The translations under genes and the position numbers were made by a program. This document shows positions 1 through 12,745 of a stretch of 64,000 nt of DNA, one piece after another (the stretch's first letter is position 1; each line of letters opens with the position of its first letter). Origin of the DNA: Sphingobacterium siyangense. GTDB lineage: Bacteria > Bacteroidota > Bacteroidia > Sphingobacteriales > Sphingobacteriaceae. A model generated the notes under the pieces. That model was not told the DNA's origin, did not search any database, and saw nothing but the letters and a program-made list of their open reading frames with translations. The stretch covers positions 1 through 64,000 of the forward strand of contig NZ_VLKR01000008.1 of NCBI RefSeq assembly GCF_007830445.1, in the 5' to 3' direction.

Positions 1-2658
<2,658 letters not shown>

Positions 2659-2691
2659 ATATTCATTTATAGTAATAGAGGGGGCCTCAAT

Positions 2692-5097
2692 ATGATCAAG
2701 AATAATTTAAAAATAGCATGGAGAAATTTAACCCGCAATTTCTCCACTTCGTTTATCAACATCGTTGGGTTGGCCATGGGAATTGCAACCTGCCTTCTGA
2801 TCAGCTTATATGTGACCGATGAATTTAGTTTTGATCGTTACAACGAGCATGCAGACCGTATTGTACGTGTTGTTTTCAGAGGAACAGTAAAGGGCGGAAC
2901 GATCAATGAGGCACATGTGATGCCACCTGTAGCTTCGACTATGAAGTCAGAGCTGCCCGAAGTTGAAGAAACTGCACGACTACGAATCGGTGGATCCCCC
3001 CTATTTGTCGTCAATAATAAAGTGTTTCACGAAGAAAAAATGGCTTTCGTAGATGCTTCTTTCTTCAAAATTTTCACGCTCCCTTTTATTAAAGGGGATT
3101 TGTCTACAGCTATTTCTTCCCCAAATTCTGCAGTGATTTCAGAATCCACCGCCTTAAAATACTTCGGCACAAACGATGTTGTCGGTCGAGACCTCATCAT
3201 CAAAGACAGTCCAAATATCCTCAAAATCAATGGCGTAATCAAAGATGTCCCTCAAAACTCCCATTTTCATTTTGATGTATTTACCTCTTTGGATGCACTG
3301 GAAGATTCACGATCAGATTCGTGGATGACCTCCGAATATTATACTTATGCGCTGCTTTCGAAAAATGCATCACGTGAAAAGCTCGAAAAAAACTTAGCCA
3401 TCCTATTCGACAAACATGTTGCCACACAATTTATGGCAGGTTTTGGCATGAGTTACCAAGAATACAAGAAAACGGGAAATAAGATCGGTCTTTACCTACA
3501 GCCGCTCACAGATATCCATCTATATTCGAATTTCAACTACGACCTCAGCGCTCCGGGGGATATACGTTACGTTTATATTTTTAGTGCTATTGCACTCTTT
3601 ATGCTATTGATTGCCACAATTAATTTTATGAATTTATCTACAGCCAATGGCTTTAGGCGGTGTAAAGAAGTAGGTGTACGAAAAGTATTGGGTGCCGACA
3701 AACAAAACCTGATGCGACAATTTATGCTGGAGGGCGTCCTCCTGACTTATATTTCCTTGGGAATAGCTTTGGGAATTGTTTTACTTGCCCTTCCTCTATT
3801 TAATCAGATTTCAGGAAAAGAGATTGAAATCCAAAAACTTGACGCTTTTAAAATTATCCCCTTCCTGCTGACTTTTGGTTTAGTCGTCGGTCTATTTTCC
3901 AGCAGCTATCCCGCGTTATATTTATCCTCATTTAATCCGCTCCGTGTATTAAAAGGAAAAATAAGTCGTTCGACTAAAGGCCTTAATTTGCGCAGTGGGC
4001 TTGTTGTATTTCAATTCATCATTTCCGTCGGACTTATCTTTGGAACCGTGGTGGTTGTTCAGCAGCTGGATTATATGCGTCATATTAAACTTGGATACAA
4101 CAAGGATAATGTCCTTATTATACCGAGCTGGCCTTTGGGGAAAAACGAAAAGACATATTATAATTTATTGATGCAAGATAGCAGAATCAAGCATGTCTCT
4201 CATTCGTCCTATCTCCCTGCCGGAGAAAGTAACAACAACAATTTTTTCATCTATCCAGATGGCAATACTGATCAATGGGTCAAAACGATTCGTTACGATA
4301 TAGATGAAGAATATATTCCGGTTATGGGGATGCAGCTTAAAGAAGGACGAAATTTCACAAAAACATTTGGTAATGACAGCCTTTCTGTCATCATCAATGA
4401 AACCGCAGCAAAAGATCTAGGTTGGAACGATCATAGCCTTGGTAAAATATTGACCAATAAAGACAACAAAAGCTATCGTGTTATTGGTGTCGTTAAGGAT
4501 TTCCATTTTCGCTCTTTACATGAGCAGATCTCCCCGCTTGTGATGGTTCTTAGCGATCAAGCCGGGAGTTTGATTCTCAAAACCCAAACAGCCGATATGG
4601 AGAAGCTCATTCAAAAATTAGCCTCTCTCTATCGTTCCTTTCCAACAGACATTCCATTCAGCTATTCCTTTCTGGATGACCGATACGCACAGACCTACCA
4701 AGCAGAAGTGAAAACGGGTAAATTACTGAGCATCTTTGCGGGACTGACTATTTTTGTGGCCTGCCTTGGTTTATTCGGCTTGGCTATTTTCACCGCCAAT
4801 CAACGCAGAAAAGAAATAGGGATCCGAAAAGTTGTTGGAGCTACAGTTCCCGACATCACGCGTATGCTTTCCACGGAGTTCGTCAAACTTGTGCTAATAG
4901 CCATTATCATTTCTTCTCCCCTATCTTGGTGGATGATGCACAAATGGTTAGAGAATTTTGCGTACCGTATTGAGATGCAATGGTGGATGTTTGTGCTAGC
5001 AGGAGCGCTAGCCATTTTTATTGCTTTAATTACTGTAAGTTCACAAGCGATACGCGCGGCCCTAACAAAGCCTGTTGACAGTCTACGTGATGAATAA
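2692..5097 (+). CDS. MacB/FtsX-type ABC permease (array gene 2)
   Basis: Full-length paralog of 801 residues, predicted to be an inner-membrane permease of a type VII (MacB/LolCDE-like) mechanotransmission ABC system. Residues 1-13 (MIKNNLKIAWRNL) are the family N-terminus, followed by TM1 at about 20-41. A periplasmic MacB core comes next, then an FtsX domain with KEVGVRKVLGA at 325-335, a TM at about 427-447, a second core, and a second FtsX domain with KEIGIRKVVGA at 707-717. The C-terminus is PVDSLRDE. It lies 33 nt after gene 1 with no promoter between them, so it was probably co-transcribed from a promoter now separated by the IS. The substrate is unknown. Confidence 0.88.
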   Translation: MIKNNLKIAWRNLTRNFSTSFINIVGLAMGIATCLLISLYVTDEFSFDRYNEHADRIVRVVFRGTVKGGTINEAHVMPPVASTMKSELPEVEETARLRIGGSPLFVVNNKVFHEEKMAFVDASFFKIFTLPFIKGDLSTAISSPNSAVISESTALKYFGTNDVVGRDLIIKDSPNILKINGVIKDVPQNSHFHFDVFTSLDALEDSRSDSWMTSEYYTYALLSKNASREKLEKNLAILFDKHVATQFMAGFGMSYQEYKKTGNKIGLYLQPLTDIHLYSNFNYDLSAPGDIRYVYIFSAIALFMLLIATINFMNLSTANGFRRCKEVGVRKVLGADKQNLMRQFMLEGVLLTYISLGIALGIVLLALPLFNQISGKEIEIQKLDAFKIIPFLLTFGLVVGLFSSSYPALYLSSFNPLRVLKGKISRSTKGLNLRSGLVVFQFIISVGLIFGTVVVVQQLDYMRHIKLGYNKDNVLIIPSWPLGKNEKTYYNLLMQDSRIKHVSHSSYLPAGESNNNNFFIYPDGNTDQWVKTIRYDIDEEYIPVMGMQLKEGRNFTKTFGNDSLSVIINETAAKDLGWNDHSLGKILTNKDNKSYRVIGVVKDFHFRSLHEQISPLVMVLSDQAGSLILKTQTADMEKLIQKLASLYRSFPTDIPFSYSFLDDRYAQTYQAEVKTGKLLSIFAGLTIFVACLGLFGLAIFTANQRRKEIGIRKVVGATVPDITRMLSTEFVKLVLIAIIISSPLSWWMMHKWLENFAYRIEMQWWMFVLAGALAIFIALITVSSQAIRAALTKPVDSLRDE

Positions 5098-5134
5098 AAA
5101 ACGTTTATAATTATCGATACAATAACCTCAAACA

Positions 5135-7519
5135 ATGATTCAGCTATATTTTAAATCAGCTTTAAGACAATTATTTAAACATGGCTACTATACGATGCTG
5201 ACGATTTGCGGGCTAGGGTTAGCCATGGCCTGTAGTTTGTTTATCTACATCTACAATAGTTTCCAATTGAGCTTTGATCAGTTTCACGTCGATAAAGATC
5301 GAACCTTTTTAGTCGTACAAGATTTAAAATTGGACAAGATAGAACACAGCAAAGGGGGCGCTTATGCCATGTATGACGCCATATCTCGTGAAATTCCTCA
5401 AGTAGAAAAAACAGCATTATATATCGATAATAAAAATCTTACGCTACGTATAGAGGATCAATTATATCAGACAGCAGGCAAAGCGTCATTTACTTCCTCC
5501 AGCTATTTCAACATATTAAATTTCCCTTGGATACAAGGCAAACCGGAGGAACTGGATCAACCCAATACGGTAGCCTTGACTAAAAGTATTTCAAAAATTT
5601 ATTTTAAAGATGAAAACCCTATTGGAAAAATAATTTTAGTAGATGGCAAATTCCCCATAAAAGTCATCGGTATCATCGATGACAGCAAGAGAAATTCCGA
5701 TTTTCGTTCGGATATCTATATATCGTTAAATTCACTGACAAATTTATGGCAGATTCCCAAAGATGATGGATTCTTTCTCAATTGGGGCTATACTAATTCA
5801 AGTAACAACATCATACTAAAACTAAAACATACATCCGATCAGGCTGCTGTGGAGAAAAGCATACAAAAGCTAATCACGAAATATTGGGACAAGGATGTAC
5901 TTCAATATTTTCATTATAAGCTACTGCCACTACCCCATTTTCATTTTGACGCGAATTATGGCAAAGGGACCCAACGAACCTTATTGAACATCTTAGTTGT
6001 TATCGCCGTGGGCATTGGTGGTATGGCATTTATCAACTATAGTAATATCGTATTTGCCCAACAAATGAACCGGAGCGTAGAAATGGGGGTCAGAAAAATA
6101 CTAGGGAGTTCCAAGCAGCAACTGTATTACCAGTTTCTGATCGAAACCTTGCTGTTGACAGCGTGCTCAGTCTTATTTGCGTTATTACTATTGAGTCTTT
6201 CCATCTCCTGGGCCAATCAATACCTATTTGAAGATGAGCCCGTGCAAATTATCAACCTGTATTCATTTTTGGGTACAATTGGAATACTTTGGGCCGCTAC
6301 CGCACTAGTCACCTCTGTTTACCCGCTGATCTTTGTAAATCGAATGAAAATCCAGCAAGCCTTAAAAAAGTTGACCTTAGGCCCATGGAGCTTAACCAGA
6401 AAATCTTTTATTGTCGTACAGAATGTAATCGCCATGATTCTTCTGATTGCCACGTTCGTTATTGTCTTACAGGTAAACCATCTCAAGCAGACCGATATTG
6501 GCTTTAATCGTGAACAAGTGGTTCTCTTTCCCATGACGAATAACATGCTGAAATCAAAAGAGAAAATTGTACATTTCCTTCGTGATCGAACGGAAGTGCA
6601 ATCATTTACTTTCTGCGACAATCCGCCATCACACGAAAAAGTATGGGGTGGAACTTTTCAATTTGATAACAGATCAGAATGGGAAAAATGGCCTGCTAAG
6701 TATGCAATCGGCGATTCAACCTATATCAGGACCTTTCATATCAAATTATTGGCCGGACGGAATTTTGATGACAATCCACAAAATCCAGAGTTTTTAGTCA
6801 ATCAGCAGATGGCTACTACATTGGGATTTAAAAACCCAAATGATATCCTTGGCCGAAATCTGAATGCTGGCGGGCTCAATGAAGAGCACATCGGAAAAAT
6901 TGTAGGTGTGGTTGCAGATTTTAGCACCAATTCGCTCAACGAGCCTATATCCCCTACCGTAATTGGCTACAATGAAAGCCGATTAAAAAACCTGGCCGTT
7001 AAGTTTAAGGGACATAAGCAAGATATATTATTGAAAACGCTAGCGCTACAATGGAAAAACTGGTATCCTGATGAAGTTTTCCAATATAAGTTTTACGATC
7101 AGCAAATTGCTAACCTTTACAAAAAAGAAGCGTTGGTTGAAAAACTTATCTGGATTGCGGCTATTGTATCGCTATGTATCAGCTCACTTGGTTTTTTAGG
7201 TTTGCTGTCCATCAATATCCTCAAACGCACAAAGGAAATTGGCATACGAAAAGTACTTGGCGCTTCCGTTTCAGGTATTGTCATTTTGCTATCTCAGGAC
7301 TTTTTCAAGTGGATGGCTATTGCCTTCACCATTGCCACTCCTGTAGCATATTATCTCATGGAGCACTGGTTAACTAATTTCCCATTCCGAATAGAAATTA
7401 GCTGGTGGATCTTTTTCCTTGCTTTCTGCACTGGATTAATCTTGACGTTATCGGTCATTACACTGCAATCCATCAAGGCTGCAATAGCAAATCCGGTCCA
7501 TAGTTTACGGAACGAGTGA
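5135..7519 (+). CDS. MacB/FtsX-type ABC permease (array gene 3)
   Basis: A paralog of 794 residues with the duplicated core-plus-FtsX architecture. The N-terminus (MIQLYFKSALRQLFKHG) differs from the MIKNNLKIAWRN type of its neighbours. The FtsX boxes are VEMGVRKILGS at 315-325 and KEIGIRKVLGA at 700-710, and the C-terminus is NPVHSLRNE. It starts 37 nt after gene 2 and is the last gene of block 1; the next 247 nt contain a regulatory cassette. The two halves of the protein are presumed to fold as in MacB/FtsX permeases, with large periplasmic domains. No substrate can be inferred from sequence. Confidence 0.87.
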   Translation: MIQLYFKSALRQLFKHGYYTMLTICGLGLAMACSLFIYIYNSFQLSFDQFHVDKDRTFLVVQDLKLDKIEHSKGGAYAMYDAISREIPQVEKTALYIDNKNLTLRIEDQLYQTAGKASFTSSSYFNILNFPWIQGKPEELDQPNTVALTKSISKIYFKDENPIGKIILVDGKFPIKVIGIIDDSKRNSDFRSDIYISLNSLTNLWQIPKDDGFFLNWGYTNSSNNIILKLKHTSDQAAVEKSIQKLITKYWDKDVLQYFHYKLLPLPHFHFDANYGKGTQRTLLNILVVIAVGIGGMAFINYSNIVFAQQMNRSVEMGVRKILGSSKQQLYYQFLIETLLLTACSVLFALLLLSLSISWANQYLFEDEPVQIINLYSFLGTIGILWAATALVTSVYPLIFVNRMKIQQALKKLTLGPWSLTRKSFIVVQNVIAMILLIATFVIVLQVNHLKQTDIGFNREQVVLFPMTNNMLKSKEKIVHFLRDRTEVQSFTFCDNPPSHEKVWGGTFQFDNRSEWEKWPAKYAIGDSTYIRTFHIKLLAGRNFDDNPQNPEFLVNQQMATTLGFKNPNDILGRNLNAGGLNEEHIGKIVGVVADFSTNSLNEPISPTVIGYNESRLKNLAVKFKGHKQDILLKTLALQWKNWYPDEVFQYKFYDQQIANLYKKEALVEKLIWIAAIVSLCISSLGFLGLLSINILKRTKEIGIRKVLGASVSGIVILLSQDFFKWMAIAFTIATPVAYYLMEHWLTNFPFRIEISWWIFFLAFCTGLILTLSVITLQSIKAAIANPVHSLRNE

Positions 7520-7578
7520 TTGACTGCTTCGGCATGGAAGAGGATCTCCAGCTACAGGCATCCGCCGAGCTGGAGATT

Positions 7579-7628
7579 GAATGCTGTACAATATTGAACG
7601 GCAAACTGTCCGATATCGAACAGCATTC
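7579..7628. promoter_or_regulatory. Tandem dyad operator/enhancer (cassette 1)
   Basis: Two 16-bp dyads, TGTACAATATTGAACG (7585-7600) and TGTCCGATATCGAACA (7607-7622), have starts 22 bp apart, about two helical turns. The whole element is also an inverted repeat with 9-bp outer arms, GAATGCTGT (7579-7587) and ACAGCATTC (7620-7628). The same arrangement recurs at 13821 and 19001. Its position about 55 bp upstream of a sigma-54-like element suggests binding sites for an NtrC-type enhancer-binding protein. The outer arms could alternatively form a hairpin ending block 1. Confidence 0.7.
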
Positions 7629-7676
7629 AGCAGCACATCAGCAATAAAAAAACTAACTATCAACAACATACACACT

Positions 7677-7691
7677 TGGCCAAACATTTGT
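7677..7691 (+). promoter_or_regulatory. Sigma-54-like promoter (cassette 1)
   Basis: TGGCCA-AACAT-TTGT matches the -24/-12 layout TGGCAC-N5-TTGCW, with GG and the second G at the canonical spacing and a T in place of the last C. It lies 75 nt before the ATG of the 7767 permease and 54 nt after the second dyad of cassette 1. The match alone is moderate; its recurrence at fixed geometry in three places is the main support. Confidence 0.6.
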
Positions 7692-7766
7692 ATTTTTAGT
7701 TTTCTATGTCGAGGCCCCATTATACAAACAGCTTCATGAACGGAATAAATTCTTATTACAAAGACA

Positions 7767-10172
7767 ATGAACTTTACAAACTTTAAGATTGCTTGGCGAA
7801 ATATTCGAAAGAAAAAAGTGCAGAACCTGATCAATCTAATTGGATTGACCTGCGGTATTACTTTTCTACTACTTGTAGGCGCCTATGTATGGGATGTACA
7901 CCAAGTGAATAGCAATATCAAAAATATTGATCGGCAATTTTTGTTGCAAAGCAAGTATAAGAAAGAAGGATTTGGTATTAACTTAACCACGTTAGGGGCG
8001 CTCCCCAAAGCCTTACATGAGGAGTATCCTAATCTCGTCTCTAATTATTATCGGATTGATGGATTGACAGGTATCGTAGCAAACGGAGCAACAATCCATG
8101 AAGAAGGGATGTCTCTCGGAGATCCTAGTCTATTGACGATGTTCGGATTCCATATTCTAGCGGGTAACGCCAATACTGCCCTGAATAATCCTTTCTCAGT
8201 TGTCATCAGTGACAAAGCAGCCATAAAATATTTCGGCCATGCGGATGTACTTGGAAAATCGCTACAAATAAAAAATTTCAAGGGTGAAAAACACGATTTT
8301 GAAATTACAGCAATCATCAAATCCGATGTCCAAAATGCCATTATGGATCTCACAAAGAATATGCATGCAGACATATTTTTACCGATCATCAACGAGCAAT
8401 TCTTTGGCCGATCTATAGACAATTGGAATAATCCATATATTGCCGGCTATATTGAATTGAAGCCAGGTGTCAGCTCGGAACAAGTAGATGCTGCCATAGA
8501 GACACTGGTAGGCAAAAATACAGATAAGGAATTTTTCAGCCAATATAGCCCTAGTTTAAAACCATTGAAAACCTATTATTTAGACGACAACCAGGGGGCT
8601 GTTCGCAAAATGATACAGACATTGATCTTGACGGCTATTTTTATCTTGATCATGGCCATTATAAATTTTATTAATTTTAGTATCGCTCAGCATATTACGC
8701 GATTAAAGGAAATGGGTGTTCGCAAGATGATGGGATCGTCTCGGGTGCAGCTTATTAGACAACTGATGACCGAATATATCCTGATCGTGGCCATAGCAAC
8801 ATTAATCAGTCTGCCAATCTATATCGTGACAAGCCCAATCTTTGAACATATCTTGATGCGCAAGCTCCCTACGTTAATGGAATTGCCGATTTATTTTTTT
8901 GGTCTACTGGGTATAATGACATTATTAATTGGTTTACTGGCGGGTCTATATCCAGCAATCAAGCTTTCCAATATAGCGGTACTTCCGGCAGTCAAAAATC
9001 AGTTTTCGACCTTGGGCGGCAAACAGCTGGTACGAAAAATTCTTTTGTTTTTTCAATTTGGGGTAGCCTTGCTGCTGCTGGCCTGCACACTAATTATTTC
9101 CAAACAGGTGGACCTATTTCTCCATAGCAATCTAGGTTACAACAAGGACTACTTATTAACCGTTCAAGTACCTAGAGATTGGTCCGAAAATGGTGTTCGC
9201 AAAATGGAGACTTTACAACATGAACTCAGCCAGCAACCAGAAGTAAAATCTGTAAGCTTATCTTATGAAACACCTGGATTACTGGGGTTCAATATGCAAT
9301 CTGCATTCGGTACGGTTGAAAACAAAGAAATCCAGGTACAACGGATTACAAGTGATAGTCACTTTTTGGGAACCTATGAGATACCGCTAATTGCGGGAAC
9401 TTTTCTTCCTAAAAACTATGCTACTCATGCGGATAATAGACCAGTCGTCATCAACAGAAAGGCTATGGATGATTTTGGCTTTAAAAATGCCGAGCAGGCT
9501 ATTGGTCAGCAAATAGCAATCAATGATCCTAATTACAAAATGACTGTTGTGGGCGTTGCTGAAAATTTTGTAGCCAACACACTTCATCAGGCATCTCCGC
9601 CTATTATCTGGATAGATGTACATGAGAGCCTTCAATACCGATACCTCAGTATTCGCTTACAAAAAGGCTCTCTTTCCAATGCAGTACAACAACTAGAAAA
9701 AAAGTGGAAAACGTTGCTACCTGATGCACCGTTCGAGTATCAGTTTATGGATGAACGTATCAAAAGTTTATATGAAACTGAGTTGCAGCTGCATCGCGCT
9801 TCCCAGATTGCTACGGTTGTTTCGCTACTGATCGTGGCATTGGGACTTACCGGATTAATATCGCTTTCCATCCATCTGCGCAATAAAGAAGTTGGCATTC
9901 GTAAAGTACTTGGGGCTTCACTAGCACATTTGATGTTACTCTTTTCAAAAGAGTACTACGGAATCTTCCTATTTGCTGCATTTACGACAGTTCCACTGAG
10001 CTATCTATTGATGCAATACTGGCTACAAAATTACATTATCCGAGTAGAAATCAATGCATTTACCTACTTGTTACCATTGGGCACGTTGATTGGTTTGCTG
10101 AGTTTATTGGTTGGTATTATTGTATTTCGATCAACTCGGTTTAATCCAGTTGAAAAATTAAGAGATGAATAA
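7767..10172 (+). CDS. MacB/FtsX-type ABC permease (array gene 4)
   Basis: A paralog of 801 residues and the first gene of block 2, downstream of regulatory cassette 1. The N-terminus MNFTNFKIAWRNIRKKK precedes TM1. The FtsX boxes are KEMGVRKMMGS at 314-324 and KEVGIRKVLGA at 707-717, and the C-terminus is FNPVEKLRDE, slightly divergent from SLRDE. The family fold is membrane segment, periplasmic MacB core, three-helix FtsX unit, second core and second FtsX unit. Gene 5 follows after 27 nt, so the two are likely one transcript. The start is chosen from the family N-terminus. Substrate unknown. Confidence 0.87.
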   Translation: MNFTNFKIAWRNIRKKKVQNLINLIGLTCGITFLLLVGAYVWDVHQVNSNIKNIDRQFLLQSKYKKEGFGINLTTLGALPKALHEEYPNLVSNYYRIDGLTGIVANGATIHEEGMSLGDPSLLTMFGFHILAGNANTALNNPFSVVISDKAAIKYFGHADVLGKSLQIKNFKGEKHDFEITAIIKSDVQNAIMDLTKNMHADIFLPIINEQFFGRSIDNWNNPYIAGYIELKPGVSSEQVDAAIETLVGKNTDKEFFSQYSPSLKPLKTYYLDDNQGAVRKMIQTLILTAIFILIMAIINFINFSIAQHITRLKEMGVRKMMGSSRVQLIRQLMTEYILIVAIATLISLPIYIVTSPIFEHILMRKLPTLMELPIYFFGLLGIMTLLIGLLAGLYPAIKLSNIAVLPAVKNQFSTLGGKQLVRKILLFFQFGVALLLLACTLIISKQVDLFLHSNLGYNKDYLLTVQVPRDWSENGVRKMETLQHELSQQPEVKSVSLSYETPGLLGFNMQSAFGTVENKEIQVQRITSDSHFLGTYEIPLIAGTFLPKNYATHADNRPVVINRKAMDDFGFKNAEQAIGQQIAINDPNYKMTVVGVAENFVANTLHQASPPIIWIDVHESLQYRYLSIRLQKGSLSNAVQQLEKKWKTLLPDAPFEYQFMDERIKSLYETELQLHRASQIATVVSLLIVALGLTGLISLSIHLRNKEVGIRKVLGASLAHLMLLFSKEYYGIFLFAAFTTVPLSYLLMQYWLQNYIIRVEINAFTYLLPLGTLIGLLSLLVGIIVFRSTRFNPVEKLRDE

Positions 10173-10199
10173 TCTAAGAAACCAATCCACATAAACAGT

Positions 10200-12596
10200 A
10201 TGATAAAGAATCACCTTAAAACCGCTTGGCGAACATTGATGCACAATCGGATCTATTCGCTATCAAATCTCATCGGCTTAACCATCGCGTTACTGGTATT
10301 TATGTTAATTAGTTCACTTGTCATTGATGAGCTTTCCTACGACAGACAATGGGGCAACTCCAATGAGCTTTACCGAATGAGGGTGGTACCCAAAGAAACA
10401 CAGGAAGGTGTCAAAACCAATATTTCAGGAGCTCCTGAAGGTCTCTCAAAGGTCTTGAAAACTAATTTTCCTGAAATTTTAGGTTATTCCACGATCAACA
10501 GTAGTTCACAGAAATTAACAATCGACGGTCTGTCAAAACAACTAGCTGAAATCAGTACCTTAGTAATTGACAGTGGTTTTTTCAATCTTTTTGATACAAA
10601 AATAATTGCAGGCAATCCAAAACAAATTATTGCAGGTGCAAAAAACATCACATTGACAGCCTCTGCTGTACAAAAATACTTCAGCGGAAAAGATGTACTC
10701 GGCAGCACATTCTACAATAAACCGCAAGAAGGGGAACCAGAGGCTTATTATGTCAATGCTATTATTGAGGATATTCCTCATAATTCATCCTTTCAGGCAG
10801 AAGCGCTCGTGCTGATGCCTAAGGTAAATGAATTCAATCCGACAGAGGCCGGCTCATTGCAAACACAAATTCTATTGCTCAAAAGCACAACTGATATTAA
10901 CCACTTTTCGACCAAAATAAACAAATGGTACAATGGACAAAAACTGAATGACTGGGCGAAAAGTTTTAATCTTTTTATTGAACCCATCAAAGATATACAC
11001 CTACAAAGTATTACAGGATGGGAGAATCCCATGCAAGATATTTATCTACTGGTGGGAATAGCGACACTTATTCTTATACTGGTCAGTATTAATTACATTA
11101 ACCTAAGCTTTGCGCATGCCTTAAAACGCACACAACAGATAGGTATCCGTAAGGTATTGGGAGCAAGCCGAAGAAATCTAATCTTACAAATGGGCATAGA
11201 GAGTACGATACTCTTTGCCAGCTCTTTTCTGATCGCATTTTTCGGTTATATTCTTGTCAGTCCTGCATTTGAAAACTATTTAGAGCATCCACTGACAATG
11301 AGCTACCAGCATTCTTTATTCATGTTTGCTGGACTACTAACCACCTGGATAATTTTAGGCTGGTTGTGCAGTTTACCGACTGCGTTGTCTCTATCGAAAA
11401 CACAGCCATCGCTTGAACTTCGGAAGCAGCTATCTTTCTTCAGACTTCCCTTAAATATGGCATTTACCAAAATACTGGTTGTCTTCCAATTTGCTATCTC
11501 CATCGTCGTAGCGATCTGCATGATGTCAATGCGGGCACAACTGCATTATTTGTATAGCAAAGATCTTGGCTACGAACCTAAAAATCTTTTAGCCATCAAC
11601 TATACCTCTTGGGAAGGAAAGGATCAGGCTTTCAAACAGGAGCTATTAAAAAATTCATACATCGCATCGGTTAGCCTAACAAGCTGGACTCCCTTTAGCG
11701 GGGGCGCAGATTTTAAAATAGTAAAAGACCCTCACGATCCGAACAAAGAATTGCCTATTGTATTTGTTTATGCGGATTATGATTACATCAAAACAATGGG
11801 TATAAAACTCCTTGACGGACGTCCTTTGAGTGCGGACTATGCACTGGACAGATCATTTACGGATTCGGTACACAATGGGCAACCAGTATTTACAAACATG
11901 CTCGTTTCCGAAGGAACAGCCCAACGGCTCCCTTTTAAACTCAATAAAAGTTTAGAGCTCCTAAAAAATACACCAGTGGGTATATTTAAAGAATTTAACG
12001 GAGCAAGTTTAAAGTTTCCGATCGGTCCTTTTGCAATTAAGGCAGAAACTGAATGGGAAGGTGGCTGTATGCTCATTCGGGTAGAGGAAGGCAAGAAAAA
12101 GGAAGCTTTAGCATTGGTAAACAAGACATGGAACAAATTTTTCCCAAACCGGATAGCGCAGATCAACTGGCAGGAAGATCAAGTACAGAATCAATATAAC
12201 AAAGAAAAAAAACAATACCAGCAATTAGCACTTTTTACCGGTTCCAGTATGCTGATTGCCATCTTAGGGATCGTAGCTATTGCTATTTATACGCTAGAAC
12301 GAAGAGTAAAAGAAATTGGTATCCGTAAAGTACTAGGGGCTTCCGTAAATACGATCACATATATGATTTCCAAATCCTTTATCTTACTCCTCCTGATAGC
12401 TATTCTAATAGCTTTCCCTATAGCATGGTGGTTTACGCATAAATGGCTAGAAAATTTCTTCTATCATATAGATGTACCTATCGTTCTATTTATTTTCACA
12501 GGGTTGTGTATTGGTTTGACAACTTTAGCGATTATCGCCACCCGTATATTCCAGACAGCCCGTATTAACCCTGTCAATAGTTTAAGAGATGAATAA
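10200..12596 (+). CDS. MacB/FtsX-type ABC permease (array gene 5)
   Basis: A paralog of 798 residues and the last gene of block 2. MIKNHLKTAWRTLMHNR is the family N-terminus. The FtsX boxes are QQIGIRKVLGA at 312-322 and KEIGIRKVLGA at 704-714, and the C-terminus is NPVNSLRDE. The N-terminal region (FDxxx...AGNPKQIIAG) resembles that of array gene 1, suggesting these two are closer to each other than to the rest. It lies 27 nt after gene 4 with no separate promoter cassette. It faces the convergent gene at 12745 across a 148-nt gap that contains two inverted repeats. Confidence 0.87.
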   Translation: MIKNHLKTAWRTLMHNRIYSLSNLIGLTIALLVFMLISSLVIDELSYDRQWGNSNELYRMRVVPKETQEGVKTNISGAPEGLSKVLKTNFPEILGYSTINSSSQKLTIDGLSKQLAEISTLVIDSGFFNLFDTKIIAGNPKQIIAGAKNITLTASAVQKYFSGKDVLGSTFYNKPQEGEPEAYYVNAIIEDIPHNSSFQAEALVLMPKVNEFNPTEAGSLQTQILLLKSTTDINHFSTKINKWYNGQKLNDWAKSFNLFIEPIKDIHLQSITGWENPMQDIYLLVGIATLILILVSINYINLSFAHALKRTQQIGIRKVLGASRRNLILQMGIESTILFASSFLIAFFGYILVSPAFENYLEHPLTMSYQHSLFMFAGLLTTWIILGWLCSLPTALSLSKTQPSLELRKQLSFFRLPLNMAFTKILVVFQFAISIVVAICMMSMRAQLHYLYSKDLGYEPKNLLAINYTSWEGKDQAFKQELLKNSYIASVSLTSWTPFSGGADFKIVKDPHDPNKELPIVFVYADYDYIKTMGIKLLDGRPLSADYALDRSFTDSVHNGQPVFTNMLVSEGTAQRLPFKLNKSLELLKNTPVGIFKEFNGASLKFPIGPFAIKAETEWEGGCMLIRVEEGKKKEALALVNKTWNKFFPNRIAQINWQEDQVQNQYNKEKKQYQQLALFTGSSMLIAILGIVAIAIYTLERRVKEIGIRKVLGASVNTITYMISKSFILLLLIAILIAFPIAWWFTHKWLENFFYHIDVPIVLFIFTGLCIGLTTLAIIATRIFQTARINPVNSLRDE

Positions 12597-12602
12597 GAAA
12601 AA

Positions 12603-12692
12603 TAAGCCGTAGGTTATCTAAGCTAAAAAGTGTATTAATTATTAACCAAATTTGGGTGTAGATCAGTTTATAATTGGTGTACCTACGGCTTA
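12603..12692. repeat. Widely spaced 12-bp inverted repeat
   Basis: TAAGCCGTAGGT (12603-12614) is perfectly complementary to ACCTACGGCTTA (12681-12692), with 66 nt of AT-rich sequence between. It lies between two convergent genes. It could be a long terminator-like fold, a small structured RNA, or the ends of a short non-autonomous element. No function can be assigned. Confidence 0.5.
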
Positions 12693-12702
12693 GGATCTTT
12701 GA

Positions 12703-12745
12703 AGCGATTTTTAGCTGTTTGCGTGTTGGACAGCTAAAAATTGCT
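12703..12745. terminator. Hairpin at the 3' end of the 12745 gene
   Basis: Arms at 12703-12718 and 12730-12745 (AGCGATTTTTAGCTGT and its complement, one mismatch) enclose an 11-nt loop and reach the stop codon of the minus-strand gene. There is no strong T-run on either side, so intrinsic termination is plausible but weak. Confidence 0.4.
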
